Positions 23,681 through 24,010 of a DNA stretch of 24,010 nucleotides are shown piece by piece (within the stretch, counting starts at the first letter, position 1; each line of letters starts with the position of its first letter). The stretch spans positions 1 through 24,010 of the forward strand of contig CAKQOW010000035.1 of the NCBI GenBank assembly GCA_934256595.1, in the 5' to 3' direction. This DNA is from an uncultured Clostridia bacterium. GTDB lineage: Bacteria; Bacillota; Clostridia; Peptostreptococcales; Anaerovoracaceae. The notes beneath the pieces were generated by a model. It searched no databases, was not told where the DNA came from, and saw only the letters and a program-made list of their open reading frames with translations. Position numbers and translations under genes: made by a program.

Positions 23681-24010
23681 CTACCCTTCAAAATAGTTAT
23701 ATATACTTTCCTCAACCTCATCCTTCATACTGAATATGATGTTAACAATCGGAAGTTCCTTACCTTTATCATTTGTAATTGTCTGCTGAGCATACTCAGC
23801 AGGCTCCATATCTCCCATATAGTAAAAGTCCGTACCTTCACCATCGCTTTTTTTAACAAACAATAATATCCTTAATCCGGAAGTTTCATATCCCCTGATT
23901 GTTTCAACCTCCTTGTGCTCAAGTGTTACTCTGTTTCTTGTCATCCAGCTGAAACAGTTTGGATTAATGAAGGAATCCTCATATTTAGTGCTGCCTGCTA
24001 TGTCGTCATT
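23681..24010 (-). CDS. C-terminal end of a DUF3427 helicase-like protein (5' part outside window)
   Basis: The frame is open from the right edge (beginning NDDIAGSTKYEDSFINP) to a TAG at 23683-23681, about 109 codons. Residues YEDSFINPNCFSWMTRNRVTLE and LRILLFVKKSDGEGTDFYYMGD match the DUF3427 C-terminal domain, which is found at the end of DEAD/DEAH (SF2) helicases with an N-terminal phospholipase-D-type nuclease or helicase core. That core would lie beyond 24010. Such proteins are frequent in accessory islands and are thought to act in restriction-like or repair functions. The apparent internal ATG at 23944 is inside the domain and is not the start. Confidence 0.8.
   Translation of the reverse strand, partial: NDDIAGSTKYEDSFINPNCFSWMTRNRVTLEHKEVETIRGYETSGLRILLFVKKSDGEGTDFYYMGDMEPAEYAQQTITNDKGKELPIVNIIFSMKDEVEESIYNYFEG

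Overview
The window looks like chromosomal DNA from an anaerobic, low-to-moderate-GC Firmicute of the class Clostridia. This rests on strong AGGAGG-type ribosome binding sites, AT-rich sigma-A promoters, many intrinsic terminators, a PAS/sigma-54 activator and Clostridia-style helicase, Fic, RhuM and DUF3427 genes. I cannot name the species. Every gene I can support lies on the minus strand, so transcription runs from high to low coordinates; the listing below also runs that way.

Right end (about 17.6-24.0 kb): an accessory, defence-like block. It holds the 3' end of a DUF3427 helicase, a DUF1643 gene, an AlbA_2/ATP-binding regulator gene broken by an amber codon, a Fic AMPylase-type gene, a RhuM gene broken by an ochre codon and missing its 3' half, a small conserved hypothetical gene, and a UvrD-like helicase that overlaps it. 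The two independent nonsense mutations and the truncation indicate decay.

Middle (about 11.7-17.5 kb): a SulP anion transporter with a C-terminal STAS domain, preceded by an extended -10 promoter and two 16-bp direct repeats spaced 23 bp apart. Next is a translationally coupled c-di-GMP pair: a membrane diguanylate cyclase with a nine-G tract just before its start codon, and an EAL phosphodiesterase with a degenerate PPDEF domain and C-terminal PAS/PAS/GAF sensors. Directly after the EAL stop codon is a second, diverged copy of the last 27 codons of the SulP gene. The c-di-GMP pair is therefore flanked by direct repeats of the SulP 3' end.

AT-rich segment (about 6.4-11.7 kb): a PAS/AAA+/Fis sigma-54 activator, a GltS-type sodium/glutamate symporter and an ornithine-cyclodeaminase/mu-crystallin-fold protein. 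This looks like a regulated uptake-and-catabolism module for an amino acid or amine. Three TGGGACA words between activator and symporter are candidate activator sites. The base composition is visibly more AT-rich than both flanks.

Left end (1-6.4 kb): a tight operon of a membrane-anchored sulfotransferase, CysD and a CysN-CysC fusion (together ATP sulfurylase plus APS kinase, making PAPS), followed by an SsuA/TauA-type lipoprotein, an ABC ATPase and an ABC permease cut by the window edge. No APS/PAPS reductase or sulfite reductase is visible. With the sulfotransferase as first gene, the operon reads most naturally as a dedicated sulfonation pathway that makes PAPS and transfers its sulfo group to an unknown acceptor, rather than as cysteine biosynthesis. 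SulP about 9 kb upstream could supply sulfate, but that link is inference.
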